From NCBI GenBank assembly GCA_026260175.1, contig JAKCWW010003193.1, forward strand, positions 16,915-43,197: a stretch of DNA of 26,283 nt, given 5' to 3'. Shown piece after piece: positions 1 to 10,209 of the stretch (its first letter is position 1; each line of letters opens with the position of its first letter). Source of the stretch: Reticulitermes lucifugus. Lineage: Eukaryota; Arthropoda; Insecta; Blattodea; Rhinotermitidae. Under the pieces are notes generated by a model, which was given only the letters and a program-made list of their open reading frames with translations, did not search any database and was not told the DNA's origin. The translations under genes and the position numbers were made by a program.

Positions 1-7
1 AACTGCT

Positions 8-92
8 CATCTTCATCTTCATCACAGGGTTGCACAAAAAGCCTTAAGGCTGTGGTGCGTCCGAAGCATCTGCTTCACCACGTAAAAAAACC
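8..92 (+). repeat. Interspersed repeat, copy 1 (window left edge)
   Basis: This segment (catcttcatcacag, gcctt-aggctg-ggtgcgtccg, atctgc, then an A-run) matches the reverse complement of 26098-26205. Copy 1 is cut off by the window edge on its left. The family is not identified. Confidence 0.65.
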
Positions 93-799
93 ATTTAATA
101 CATAGGTAAAAAAAGAGGTGAAAATATAACTTCATTCTCTCTTACGTCTCTACGACATGTTGCGTAATTGTGCACACAAGCAACACTGCTTTCATCTTTA
201 CTTACACATAAACACACTGCGGCAAAGCGCAAGGTTTTTACTGTTACAGAAAGTGGTATGTACATTTGCTCATTTGCCTTACGTTGTCAACTGTCAAGTT
301 CTTGAGGAAGATCCTCTACTATGTTTCGATAACAGTTTAGAACCACAAACGTGTCATGCTGTAAATCAACACATTTACAGCTCTGTATGTTCTATATAGA
401 GCAGGCATCGCTCGCAACCCGATAAACACCTTTCTACACTGATTATTGACAGACAAAAACTGCCAATCCATAAGCGATATGTTCATATTTTACTCCCACA
501 GCTCAACCAACTCACGAAAGATTTATGTTTTCGACGCTGAAAAGTGACTGGTTTCCCATAATTTATTACAGCAGCGATGTATGAATCCGTTCCCAATACA
601 GAATTGCTGATGTCGGCACATGAGAGGTCTAATGAGCATGGAATTACTGTTGGAATGTGTTTGCTCTGCTTCGACTGAATTGACATCGGCTAATAAATGA
701 GGTTTATGCAAGCATATTTCAGTTAACTAATAACTGCTGGGGTCTCAGACTTCCTAGAGGAACTGCTCGAAAAATGTTTTTCTGTTTTATTAAGATCTA
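93..799. other. No recognisable feature
   Basis: AT-rich sequence with short open frames that show no domain, signal peptide or splice pattern. I see nothing supportable here. Confidence 0.6.
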
Positions 800-1045
800 C
801 GTTTCTTTACCGTGTTAACACTTTCGACACTGCTCCGTCTTACACCTCCCCATTCCGTGTCATTAAGGTACATTCCGTATAATACCATCGCCTCATCGAC
901 ACATAAGAACCCAAAATCATTAATTTCTTTAGGTTTTCCGAAAAACGTTCTATGTATCTTCTCTCCGAGCGTGCTACAAGCTCTATCCATCTCATCATCA
1001 TCAATGATATTTGGTGAAGGGTACAAATTATAAAGCTAGGCATGA
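800..1045 (-). pseudogene. Decayed LINE ORF2 C-terminal fragment
   Basis: On the minus strand the frame reads LYNLYPSPNII, then RACSTLGEK, GKPKE and finally EWGGVRRSS...VNTVKKRR. This order matches the C-terminal tail of non-LTR retrotransposon ORF2 proteins widespread in insect genomes (LY-SPNII, RAC-GEK, GKPEGK, GWGG, VNTVMN), as I recall them. It contains an in-frame stop at the upstream end, and the middle basic segment is lost. It is a dead relic with no reverse-transcriptase core nearby. Confidence 0.6.
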
Positions 1046-1239
1046 TGCTTTCTGAAGACGGTGCGTTACAATAAATATTGTTATTAATTTGGACGTGTCT
1101 ATCATCTATTTTTTCTAACAATATTTTCGGAATGTTATATTCTGTAGCTTCTGTAGATCCAATTTTCTTCAGTCACTCTTTTTAATTCCAAATATTCTTC
1201 TGAGATACCTACAAAGTTTTGTAACGTGTTGCTGGAGAA

Positions 1240-1590
1240 GGGTGGAGAAGATCAGTTGAACCGATCGTGTGCTAAATGACGAAGTATTACACAGGGTCAA
1301 GTAGGAGAAGAATATCCTACATGCAATAAAAAGAAGGAAGGCTACCTGGATTTTGTCACATCTTGCGTAGGAACTGTCTTCTAAAACGCAATATTTAACG
1401 AATCATAGAAGGAAGGATAGATGTGACGGGAAGACGAGGAAGAAGATGGAGGCAGCTACTGGATGCTGTTAAGGCAACGATAGGATAGTAGAAATTGAAA
1501 GAGGAAGCACTAGATCGCACCCTGTGGAGATCTCGCTTTGGAAGAGGCTACGGACCTGTCGTAAGAGACTACAGAACGAAGAAGCTACGG
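1240..1590 (+). pseudogene. Decayed LINE ORF2 C-terminal fragment (second type)
   Basis: The plus-strand frame can be followed in pieces: DEVLHRVK, NILHAIKRRKATWI, RNCLLK, RIIEGRIDVTGRRGRR, RQLLDAVKATIG, two stops, then KLKEEALDRTLWRSRFGRGY. This is the typical end of an insect non-LTR ORF2 protein. Several stops and small shifts break the frame. It lies about 200 bp from, and points away from, the minus-strand LINE relic. A short direct repeat (gaagctacggacctgtcgtaag-like, about 1540-1600) follows the end. Confidence 0.65.
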
Positions 1591-1639
1591 ACCTGTCGTA
1601 AGACAGACTGCAGAATGAATGATGATCCTTCACAACACC

Positions 1640-2313
1640 CTGTTCCAAAACATCGTCACTGTAAGCAATTTCTTTAATATCACAATATTTCAATCATATT
1701 ACATAATCTAAACTGCCTTAGAACTTAATTATATAGAAAATAATCTTTATTTAACATAGCAGACCAGCCCGTTTCTCATACTCGGTACCAGTACTTACGG
1801 TACCGAGAGACTCCTGTGCTTAATTATCCGGAAATAAGAGGTGTGGTGTGGCGCTGGTGTAGCTTCACGCATTCTTTGCCTTGTTACTATAAACGTTGAA
1901 TTCTCAGCTTCACGCCCCGAGAAATGTATCATCAGAAAATAATTCGGTACCCACTGGACAGGTCGCTGGATAAACCTCACAACCGATCTGGATGACGTGG
2001 AAAGCAAATTCTTTTACTTTTCTGTGAATCGAATGCATATTTCTTTGCCGTGCAGCCTGTACCCTAGCCACTATACTGAATGAGCTGTCCCCGTATATCT
2101 AAGAGAGATTTTCCTCTCATTGTGTTTATTCCTGGCTGATGTGTGCGTCGACAGTGACGCTACGTCATCTTCTGCGCCCTTATTACATTTACCCCCTTGC
2201 TACAGAGAAATTTCTCTACTTCGGCAAACATGGCCTCAAAATATTATGTGGTCTCTTGTGATTGTGCTTTGCTTTTATGGGCAATGTTTCTTGTATAAAG
2301 AGATCACATAGCC
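1640..2313. other. No recognisable feature
   Basis: Only short, low-quality open frames are present, with no repeats that I could match elsewhere in the window. Confidence 0.55.
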
Positions 2314-2322
2314 ACTTTGAGG

Positions 2323-2586
2323 TGGGCCGAGATAGCGTAGTCGGTATAGCGACTCGCTACGGGCTGGACGGTCCGGGGATCGAATCTTGGTGGGGGGGAG
2401 ATTTTCCGCTTCCTTCCAGACCGGCCCTGGGGCCCACCAAACCTCCTATAAAACGGGTACCGGGTCTTTTTCCAGGCAGTAAAGCTCCCGGGGCGTGGCG
2501 TTAACCACTCAACCCCATCTAGCGCCGAGGTTAAAGAAAGAGTGGCCTTCATGGCCTGTTCTACGGAGAACTTTACCTTTACCTTT
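2323..2586 (+). mobile_element. tRNA-derived SINE, family S1, full-length copy
   Basis: The head carries a pol III A-box-like tract (tagcgtagtcggtatagcg) and a B-box-like tract (ggtccggggatcgaatc) at tRNA-like spacing. The body includes ctggggcccacc, an aaacgggtaccggg segment and ccgaggttaaag. The tail is a TTTACC simple repeat. Imperfect flanking repeats ACTTTGAGG (2314-2322) and ACTCTGAAG (2587-2595) look like an aged target-site duplication. Sequence-related copies occur at 2878-3035, 5424-5710 and 7862-8000. Confidence 0.82.
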
Positions 2587-2877
2587 ACTCTGAAGACCTC
2601 GCTTTCTTACAGGCGGTTCCAACAAGTTCACCACGCCATATGCAGGGTACCAATAACACGCTGAAACCGTTGACACAAAATAAATGCGCGCTCATGAATT
2701 TGGAACAGGTACAATGTGACAACATTGCATCGATAAACAACTTTATAGGAGAAAAGAATTTCGTAACACGTGTTAAAATCTCCGTAATTAGCAGATTTTT
2801 CACCTCACCCCATAGCTACGTGAATGTGTACAAGACAGTGAACAAATGTCAGCTAAGGTAAATCTGTCCCTGTCCAC

Positions 2878-3035
2878 GCTGTGGAATGAAAAACTCCACT
2901 CATTTTAACCTCGGTTGTAGATGGAGTGAGTAGTCAACGTCACGCTTCGGCTGCTTTACCCTCGAGAAAGAAACACGGCACCCATTCCGTAGAAGGCTGG
3001 GTGGGCCCCATAGCCGGTCTGGACGTTTCGTAGAA
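2878..3035 (-). mobile_element. SINE family S1, 5'-truncated copy
   Basis: The reverse complement aligns with the 3' half of the S1 copy at 2323-2586: cagaccgg-ctggggcccacc, a-tgggt-ccg-gtttctttc, ggtaaagc, gcgtg-cgtt, actccatcta, ccgaggttaaa. The tRNA-like head is missing. It lies about 290 bp from the full copy in opposite orientation. Confidence 0.7.
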
Positions 3036-3039
3036 GATA

Positions 3040-4121
3040 AAAATCCCCTCGTAAGTAATTAGTGTTTTAATGTTCGGTGACAATCTACTCGTAGCAAAAC
3101 TATTCAAAAACTATATTTTTACATTTGGAAAATTAAAAATTTTAAATTAAAGTTTGTGTTATTTTGCACACTGAAAAAAATCGCGTTGCAGGTTGCCGTT
3201 TTGTGTATACTTTTCGCGTCGCAATGGCAAAATACGAGTAATTTGCCGAAACATGTAGCGAGACTGAATGAGTAACGTTTTGATTGCAGAAAATAGGGTT
3301 GTGTTGGACTGACAAAAATAAAACAAGGAAATTAGTTCCAAAAATAAATATCGACCGCGATGCGTGGACAGATTTGCCTTCAGCGCGTATGAGTTTCTAT
3401 TCAGCGCCGGCAGTCAGAATCACATATTTGTGTGTAATTTGAAGTTTATGCGGAATGCAGTATTAATATTACGTGCCGTCGATATTTGACGCCGTGTATT
3501 TTAATAAATACCTAATGAATTTGAGATGAAAATACTGCCTCTATCGTCAGGATAGCATGAAGATAGAATTGCTTAGTAAGTCATAAAAATGTAAGGACCT
3601 TTGATGTGCAGTAAAATACGAATGTATTACATTCCTGTCTGCAGAGTTGTTCATGTTATTTTAATGAATTTGAAGTAAGCGTTTCAAATTTCATGGAGAG
3701 ATCCACTTTTTTTTAATTTTTAAATGAATTGTGGTTGTGTGGTAGAGATATTAGAGCGGAGGAAGCAGGAGTTTGCAGAAGTGGATTATGGTTTAGCAGA
3801 ATGGTATGGAATACTAATGTTATTGTGTATTCTGGAAGCTATTGCTTCGAATTACAATTTCAAAATTGACCACATACCACATACGGATATAAGTTGCTAC
3901 GTAATCTGCAGAGTGGGATCTGCATATCGGATGAACTAGAAAGTAAACGAGTTAAAAGTAATTTAATTTCGCAACGAAGTTATTAAAAACTGATGAAGTA
4001 ACAGCTTAGATTCTGGAACGAAAGTTTTTGGCACTCCGGCCATGGAGTGTTGCGGCGGAAGTTTCACTAAAATTTGTGGATGCATTTACAGTATCTTAGA
4101 ATCTTACAACAGTAATGGACG
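3040..4121. other. No gene; one hammerhead-like remnant
   Basis: AT-rich intergenic DNA. The one notable piece is GAAACATGTA at 3248-3257, preceded by a GGCAAA/TTTGCC hairpin (3226-3247). It resembles the arm motif of the inverted-repeat element at 15263-15850. Confidence 0.5.
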
Positions 4122-4129
4122 GTATATAT

Positions 4130-4650
4130 CAGGGCTGGCCAACATGCGGCACTTGAGGGAATTATTTGCGGCCCTCGGTCACCTGAATATTTTCAGTAAT
4201 ACAGTTAAACATATATAACATAATAGGACTACAGAACATAATGAGGTAAAGCAATCCCATTACAGGCCTGGACAGGCCCTTAGGGTTCCAGGAGGTTGAG
4301 GCTCCCAGATTTCTAGACAGTCGGCACATGAAGGTGGTAAGGTTGTCAGCTCCTACGCACCGGCCGCCTTTACCTCCCAGGAGATACCCCTGGTACTCAT
4401 TTCTGTTAGAGGCTGAGTGGACCCCAGGGCCATAGTGCGACCGAAAGTATTATGTTAATGAAAAACTTGAATGACACCATCGGGAATCGAACCCGCGACC
4501 TTCCGGCTTGTAGAGCAGTACCTCAACCAACTGCGCCACCGCATGCCTGCATCCCCTTTCCCTTCGATATATGTATACACAAGTGTGGCCCTCAGGCGAG
4601 TCCTTAACGTATTATGTGACCCTCCTGTGGGTTGAAGTTGGCCAGCCCTG
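4130..4650. mobile_element. hAT-like non-autonomous element (A), carrying an S2 SINE
   Basis: The ends are perfect 14-bp inverted repeats, CAGGGCTGGCCAAC at the left and its reverse complement at the right. The flanks are 8 bp: GTATATAT (4122-4129) and GTCTAGAT (4651-4658), six of eight matching. The right flank fits the nTCTAGAn target consensus known for hAT elements. No transposase frame is present. An S2 SINE occupies about 300 bp of the interior, so the element itself is about 220 bp. Confidence 0.82.
4243..4548 (-). mobile_element. tRNA-derived SINE, family S2, copy 1
   Basis: On the minus strand the head reads gcatgcggtggcgcagttgg, with an A box, and a B box GGTTCGATTCC follows (about 4481-4497). 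The body matches the copy at 9199-9498 throughout, including gggttccaggaggtt, cggcacatgaaggtgg and caccggccgcctttg-like segments. It is nested in hAT-like element A. No clear target duplication was found. A tRNA finder might call the head, but the body shows it is a SINE. Confidence 0.82.
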
Positions 4651-4658
4651 GTCTAGAT

Positions 4659-4850
4659 CATGGGTATCCAAACTTTTTATGGCAAAGGGCCACACCCGTT
4701 ATTGTGGGCTGGTTTGCGGGCCTTAAGTGGAAAAATATCAGTAAGTGTTATACCTAACTGCCTTAATTATTGTATGCTTTTTATAGCACATACACACTAT
4801 TTAGATAATACAATAATACAACCCGGCGGGCTGCGGGTTCGAGACCCATG
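4659..4850. mobile_element. hAT-like miniature element (B), adjacent to element A
   Basis: The left end CATGGGTATCCAAAC and the inverted right end CATGGGTCTCGAACC match at 12 of 15 bases. The 8-bp flanks GTCTAGAT (4651-4658) and GTCTAGCT (4851-4858) match at seven of eight. The 192-bp interior codes for nothing recognisable. The open frame running out of it to 5082 is probably fortuitous. Element A ends immediately before the shared flank. Confidence 0.72.
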
Positions 4851-5423
4851 GTCTAGCTCAACCTGTACGCGTGTTTACGCTCGAACATCAAGCGTAACTT
4901 GCTGGTACCCGCTGCATATTTATCGCAGTGAAAAAATGTTTTGGGTGAAATTTCTACACATTTTATATCCAGTAGAAATTTCTCGTAACTCGTACTGTTT
5001 TACAGATTATTTAAAGAAATGGATAGACGATGCGACATTTGTTGCGCCGTGCGTAAATTTTGGATTTGATCCTTTGTGCTAAACGGAGGACGATATACAG
5101 ACTATTGTTTAAACCCGCTGAGTTTTTGGGTGTTGTCCGTCACGTGGCCCAGACATTGAGCACAGCATTACGTAACGGACTGTGCTTAGAAAGGGCATCC
5201 GTAACTTTATCGTCACGACGGAAAGGGAACCTCTTCTTTTATCTATATTTTTTTATGAGATAAGTCTGATGATTTCTAAAGCCCAGAAAATGTAGATTAT
5301 ATTCCTTAAAGACGGAGAATTTTGTTTTATTGGTAAATAAATGTTGTACTGGTGCGCCTAACTTTAAAGGGGATAATAGAACCAGTTTGCAATTCATTGT
5401 TTTAGTTGTATTTTTAAGGTTAG

Positions 5424-5710
5424 GGGAAGCCGGGTTAGCGTAGGTTTAGTGATTAGGCTAAGGGCTGGACGGTTCGGGGTTCGAATCCCCTTTGCAGAAA
5501 AGAGATCTTTCTCTTCTTCAAGGCGTACTGACATGCTCTGGGGCTCACCCAGGCTTCCCTTAAACGGGTATCGGTGTAAAGCGGTGGGGTGTGATTTCAA
5601 CCACTCACCTCCAACCAGTGTATAAGTTATGAATAAGTGGAGTTATTCATCTACTCCCTCTATATATCTTCACGGCGTTGACAGAGAAGACTACATTTGC
5701 CTTTTATTTC
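5424..5710 (+). mobile_element. tRNA-derived SINE, family S1, copy with intact B box
   Basis: The head has ttagcgtaggtttagtgatt (A-box side), gggctggacgg and a perfect B box GGTTCGAATCC (about 5478-5488). The body aligns with the copy at 2323-2586 (tctggggctcaccc, taaacgggtatcggt, ttcaaccactcacctcc). The right boundary is approximate. No target duplication was found. Confidence 0.75.
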
Positions 5711-7284
5711 TAATTCCTAGATTAGGAAAAAGCCGAAAAACCGGGTGAGTTTTTAACTATTAGAACCATGTCAACTGATATATTTAATTAATTTCAAAAG
5801 AAAAGAAGATGAAAATGTCGGTCTTTAGCTTTTATATTACAGTGGTTTTTAAGTTTAACAATAAAATCTATAAATTTTGCCGACATTATGTTTATGTGTT
5901 TCGTCTTACAATAAAGAATCCATTGTTTCCCTATATAGCATTATTTGATTTGATTTACTAACCGGAACACAGTGTTCTCTGTTGAGTGCGAAATGAATCT
6001 CTATATATAATTAAGTTGGTTTCATTCTTCGAAGAATTAATGATAAATAAACCTATATTGCACTGTTTGTAGCTCTGCACATTTCGCAAACTGAAGGTAT
6101 AGTAGTGGATGGCATATTAATGTCTCCTTTTGTACACACGTTTCATCTCCCGCATCACTTAACGGGGTCCGATTTAATTTGAAATGGGAAATCCTAATTA
6201 GTTTTTGTGTCTTTTTTGAGCATTTGGTTATTTCTTATCTGCTGAATTTAGTGCGATTACTGTGAGGTAGCAAATGTATTTTTAAATTTTGTGTTACTGT
6301 TTTTATACCTCAAGGGGTGCTACAAATGTTTAAAAATGTTCAGAATTTTAGTAGTGGTGTTTTCGTATACTTCTGGGTTTTCCTATATCTCGCATGTGTC
6401 TTGGGATTATACAGTACAAGTATGCTAATGCTGATATTCTCCTGTTAGCTACATATCTTTTCCAATTTAATTTATATTGCTTTGCTTCTTCTCCTCTATT
6501 CTCAGTTTGCCGTAGTTCTCATATTTCTTATTTTGTATTCAACCTCTTTACGTTGCTCTTAGAGATCTCATATACGCAGCTTCTAAGTTCTAGCTTGAGA
6601 TGGTTTAATGTCAGCAAAGTAGACTAAATGTGGCTTGTATAGTGTTCTGAATTTATGGTGGAATGCGTTTTTATTCATTTATACTTCTCATTCACATGCT
6701 GAACCTAGCAGTTTCCATCCTGTCTGTAACTACCAACAAATATAGGGTGTTCACAAAAGACGAGACACTTTTTACTGCGCTTTGAAGCAGCGTTCTGATG
6801 TTATTTCGCTACACAACGACCCAGTCTCCTACAAAGTAAGTGAACTTGTGTGAAATTTGTGTAGAATTTGTGCTTTTCTGACACTAGTAGGCCAAATAGG
6901 GATGCGAGAATTGATTTTTAAAACGGTGTTGTTGAAGACGAAACTTTTCTGGTATGTGACGTTGATTCTTTTGGCAAGTAGTTCTCCGACGTTTCGAATG
7001 ATTCTAGTGACTTCAACTCCGGGATCAAGCAGTTCAGGACGGCATACATTTAAATATTAAGGCATTAAGAACCTTCAAAACCTCGGGGACTATTCGCCTA
7101 ACGAATAGGCGTCATATCCCAGAAGACTTAAATCTTGATAGTCAGGAAATGGTCACTACGTGTTTTGAGATTAGTGCATCCAGTAACATTTGAAGAACGG
7201 ATTATTTTATGTTAGGCAAGCAGAAGTAGACATTTTTCACAAGAAAACGAAAACTTTGTAGTCTTTTAACGTTTCGCCACAAAC
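5711..7284. other. No recognisable feature
   Basis: AT-rich sequence without credible coding frames, tRNA-like boxes or paired inverted repeats. A single tagggtgttcacaaaag near 6746 looks like a transposon tip but has no partner. Confidence 0.5.
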
Positions 7285-7292
7285 CCTGTTAG

Positions 7293-7457
7293 CATAGGCG
7301 TAACTTGGGAGAGCGGGGAGTAAGGGAGAGCAAATGCCCCTCTAACATTTTTTATATCTAAGAATAGAATTTTATGGCTACTGATTTGAAGGTCCTAGAC
7401 ACTCGTGGTTCATTCCGCACCCCCCCCCCCAATATTATTAGCCAAGTTACGCTTATG
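7293..7457. mobile_element. hAT-like miniature element, 165 bp
   Basis: The inverted ends CATAGGCGTAACTTGG and CCAAGTTACGCTTATG differ at one position. The 8-bp flanks CCTGTTAG (7285-7292) and CCTGTAAG (7458-7465) match at seven of eight. Length, end sequence and 8-bp duplication fit a non-autonomous hAT element. A run of 12 C lies inside near 7420. A solo related tip (CAGTGGCGTAACT) occurs near 18538. Confidence 0.78.
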
Positions 7458-7861
7458 CCTGTAAGTATACATTTTAAAATAATTCAGATGTGAAACTAGT
7501 AATTCTTTTTGTGTCATAATGTGCACAGCACAAATATTCAATGGAATTGAATTCCTCATATTATTCAGCCCCTGAGAACGACTGTTAATGCAGTACCTCT
7601 ACAATGTCAGTACCGATTGCCTAGTTCTGCGGCACGTGCGCGAAATGGCAACATTCATTACAAAGGCTGTATACTCGTATACTAAAACCAACAACTGGCT
7701 TTTAGCTGGTTAATGCACCGCAGACATTGCGGCAGCGCTGTATTTCTATACCGAGCCTTTGAAAGGAGACCAGCACAAGATCCTTAGCACGTTCTGCGAG
7801 AGTGCATGACATCATATATTCGAAGGCACTGACTATATACTCTGTATATAGTATATAAAAT

Positions 7862-8000
7862 GCAGTGACTAGGCCAAGGGCTGGAAAACCGGAGATGATG
7901 AATTCAATCACTCATTGAGGCAAGAAACATTGTTCCCTTCAGAATTCCAGGCAGGTTTTTGGTCCCACACAGCCGCATATTTAATGGGTACCGGGGGAAG
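7862..8000 (+). mobile_element. SINE family S1, degraded copy
   Basis: gactaggccaagggctgg, a damaged B-box region and aatgggtaccggggg align in order with the other S1 copies. The B box itself is no longer recognisable. Confidence 0.45.
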
Positions 8001-8157
8001 GGGGAGTCGTCGGTTGTTCAGCCCTTAATGAAGTCAATACGCCAACAAAGCTGTTCCAACGCTCGAGTAATTCGAAGCAGCGGATTGTTTGTTTGTGTCA
8101 GATATTTAAGATTCTCATGTCGGTGCATGTCAGAATTGTGGCCTTCTAGAACATGAC

Positions 8158-8280
8158 GACGTGTAGTTTGGTAGGGCGGTACCAGCGTTCCGAGGGAACA
8201 TTCTGCCTCCGTCTTCAGTGTGTAAGTACCATAGAAATGGGAGCAGAATTTACGTATATACCAAATCACACAGTGCGACG
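8158..8280. mobile_element. Small inverted-repeat element, copy 1
   Basis: gacgtgtagtttggtag at the left pairs imperfectly with taccaaatcacac-gtgcgacg at the right. The interior aligns with the better-preserved copy at 16747-16870 (ccgagggaacattctgcctccgt versus cggaggaaccttttgccccca). The lengths are nearly equal. No clear target duplication. Confidence 0.55.
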
Positions 8281-8358
8281 CCGAGAGACACTAATGTTAC
8301 TGAATTATGTCCAGTTAATGTGATAGTGATATGATACGTCGCATGTACAAACCTAACT

Positions 8359-8594
8359 GCCGATCCCAGTGGCCGCGCGGTCTAAGAGGTCTACAGTCGC
8401 TTGATTGCTGAGGACATGGATGTTCTTCCGTTGTGTTTGTTGTGTGTCGTGTAGGTAGCGGCCTCTGCGACAAGCTGATCACTCTTTCAGAAGAGGCCTA
8501 CCGGGTGTGTCTGTCTAATTGTATGTGATCTGGAAACCTCAACAATGAGGCGGTCTAGGCCCCAGCTGGGCTCTTGCGCCACAGAAAAAAAAAT
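8359..8594 (+). mobile_element. tRNA-derived SINE, family S3, B-box-deleted copy
   Basis: The element starts GCCGATCCCAGTGGCCGCGC and ends in an A-rich tail. It is flanked by a perfect 10-bp target duplication AAACCTAACT (8349-8358 and 8595-8604). Compared with the copy at 15426-15679 it lacks about 25 bases containing the pol III B box (GGTTCGAATCC), while the rest aligns through gatcactctttcagaagag and caacaatgaggc. The intact flanks make the boundaries secure. Confidence 0.88.
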
Positions 8595-8604
8595 AAACCT
8601 AACT

Positions 8605-9188
8605 TATTTCGTAAATACATCAACATGGCGGAGCTGCGAGTTTTCAAAATATCGTCATCTTTACCTCTGTGGACTTCTAAAACTATTCACTTTGCTCTAG
8701 CTCATTTGTAGCCTGTGTGTTCTAACCCCGGACTAGCCGACCACAGGAGGAAACAGTTGCCATTCCATCTAGTTACACTCCCCCCCACCTCCAGGCAGCT
8801 GAGTTGCTATCGATCCGCTGTGGCGCTAGTGCGTCTCTTCCCTGCCCCTGCTGAGCGAGCTGCCCGCACAGCACGTGTTGCGACTTGGGGAGTAGCGAGC
8901 CCACGACTCCTACACACGATCGTGGTGGTGGGCTGCGAGTGATTTCATTACACAGAGTTATTTGGTCTTAATGTGAATGGAAGACAGATGCTTGGAACTC
9001 TTTCATTGCCCCGCACATATTTTTACAAGTAGTTTCAGTTTCTAGTGTTCCAGGTGTCGAGAAAAAAAAAACACTTTCGAGACCTCAGCGTAGATGGAAA
9101 AAAATATTATTGGAACGTAACAGAGAAATATGAAGTGATGTCAAATGGCTCTAAATAGGGTTGAGTAGCGAACCCATGTGAAAAAGGT
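8605..9188. other. No gene; GC-rich patch at 8740-8940
   Basis: A GC-rich stretch with an open frame of 75 codons stands out from its AT-rich surroundings. It shows no domain or splice structure, so I do not call a gene. Confidence 0.4.
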
Positions 9189-9198
9189 AATGAAACTT

Positions 9199-9498
9199 TA
9201 AAAGTTAAAGCTACCCATGTACAGGACCTGAGGGTTCCAGGAGGTTGTGGCTCCCAGGATATCTAGACAATCGGCACATGAAGGTGGCAAGGTTGTCAGC
9301 CCCAAGCACCGGCCGCCTTTGTCCCCGCCCAGGAGATATCCCTGATAACCATTTCTGTTAGAAGCTTGAGTCGACCCCAGCGCCTTAGTGCGGTCGGAAG
9401 GATTAAGTCAAACTTCAATGACCTTATCGGGAATCGAACCCGCGACCTTCCGGCTTGTAGCGCAGTGACTCAACCAACTACCCCACAGCGTGCCCCAG
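9199..9498 (-). mobile_element. tRNA-derived SINE, family S2, copy 2
   Basis: This copy aligns over its length with the one at 4243-4548. The B box GGTTCGATTCC is on the minus strand at about 9429-9441. It is flanked by a target duplication TGAAACTT (9191-9198 and 9499-9506), extended with mismatches to AA/AG-TGAAACTT. The 3' tail is a short CTTTAAC-type repeat. Confidence 0.85.
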
Positions 9499-9893
9499 TG
9501 AAACTTCAGGTTCTATAAAATACGTTTGAGTTTTGACGCCGTATTATCTGGTAGGTGGATGTTTCGGAGGAATACATTGTCACATCCACAATAAATATGG
9601 AAGAGGAGGGGGAGTAGGGGCTGGACGGATGGACGGATCGATATCCGGAAATTTAGTAAGCACCTGTAATGTTAGATGTGCTTATAAATCTGAAGACATC
9701 GACCTAAATGCTAAGCACCATAAGAACTTCAAATATCATGTAAGTCAAATGTTCAAATCAAGCGCCTCAGATATATGTGGAATATGGGATTTATGTGTCG
9801 TGAAACAGTTGTTAGAATGTCGAAAACTTTTGTCTGGAATTTCCCTGAAAATGTAGACAACATTCGACGGGCATGTACTGAATTTAATTTCGC

Positions 9894-9913
9894 TACGTAA
9901 CGTGCGTTACGTA
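9894..9913. repeat. Short perfect palindrome
   Basis: TACGTAACG and CGTTACGTA are 9-bp inverted arms separated by TG. It could be a dimeric transcription-factor site or chance. No nearby gene supports a role. Confidence 0.6.
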
Positions 9914-10119
9914 CATTATTCCTGTTAATAATTTGGTACGTGCCGGACGACCAAGGAATCTCAATTCGATTGCCGGCAAGGCCAGAGATATTTCTCACCT
10001 CCAGAGCATCCATACTACCTGCAGAAGCCCGCAGGTTTCTTGTGGAACTTCCTTGGGGTAAATCGGTCGTTGTCGTGAAACTTACCACAACCTTGTCTCT
10101 AGAGGTTCAAAACATGGGC

Positions 10120-10209
10120 ATTTACATTCATTTAACACACGTTTACAACATTTACATTCATTTAACACACGTTTACAACATTTACATTCATTTAACACAT
10201 GTTTACAAC
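10120..10209 (+). repeat. Minisatellite, 30 bp x 3
   Basis: The unit atttacattcatttaacaca-cgtttacaac is repeated three times head to tail. Units one and two are identical and unit three has one C-to-T change. The 30-base length keeps any frame open (repeating IYIHLTHVYN), which explains the local open frame; I do not think it is coding. Confidence 0.92.

Noticed and set aside
4481..4548. Possible tRNA gene on the minus strand (good A and B boxes)
   Set aside because: The flanking body repeats at 9199-9498 and the head does not form a full cloverleaf, so it is an S2 SINE head. The same reasoning applies to the heads at 5424, 9440 and 15608.
4660..5082. 140-codon open frame
   Set aside because: It starts inside hAT-like element B and runs out through unrelated flank. 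No domain, and no splice signals that would make sense.
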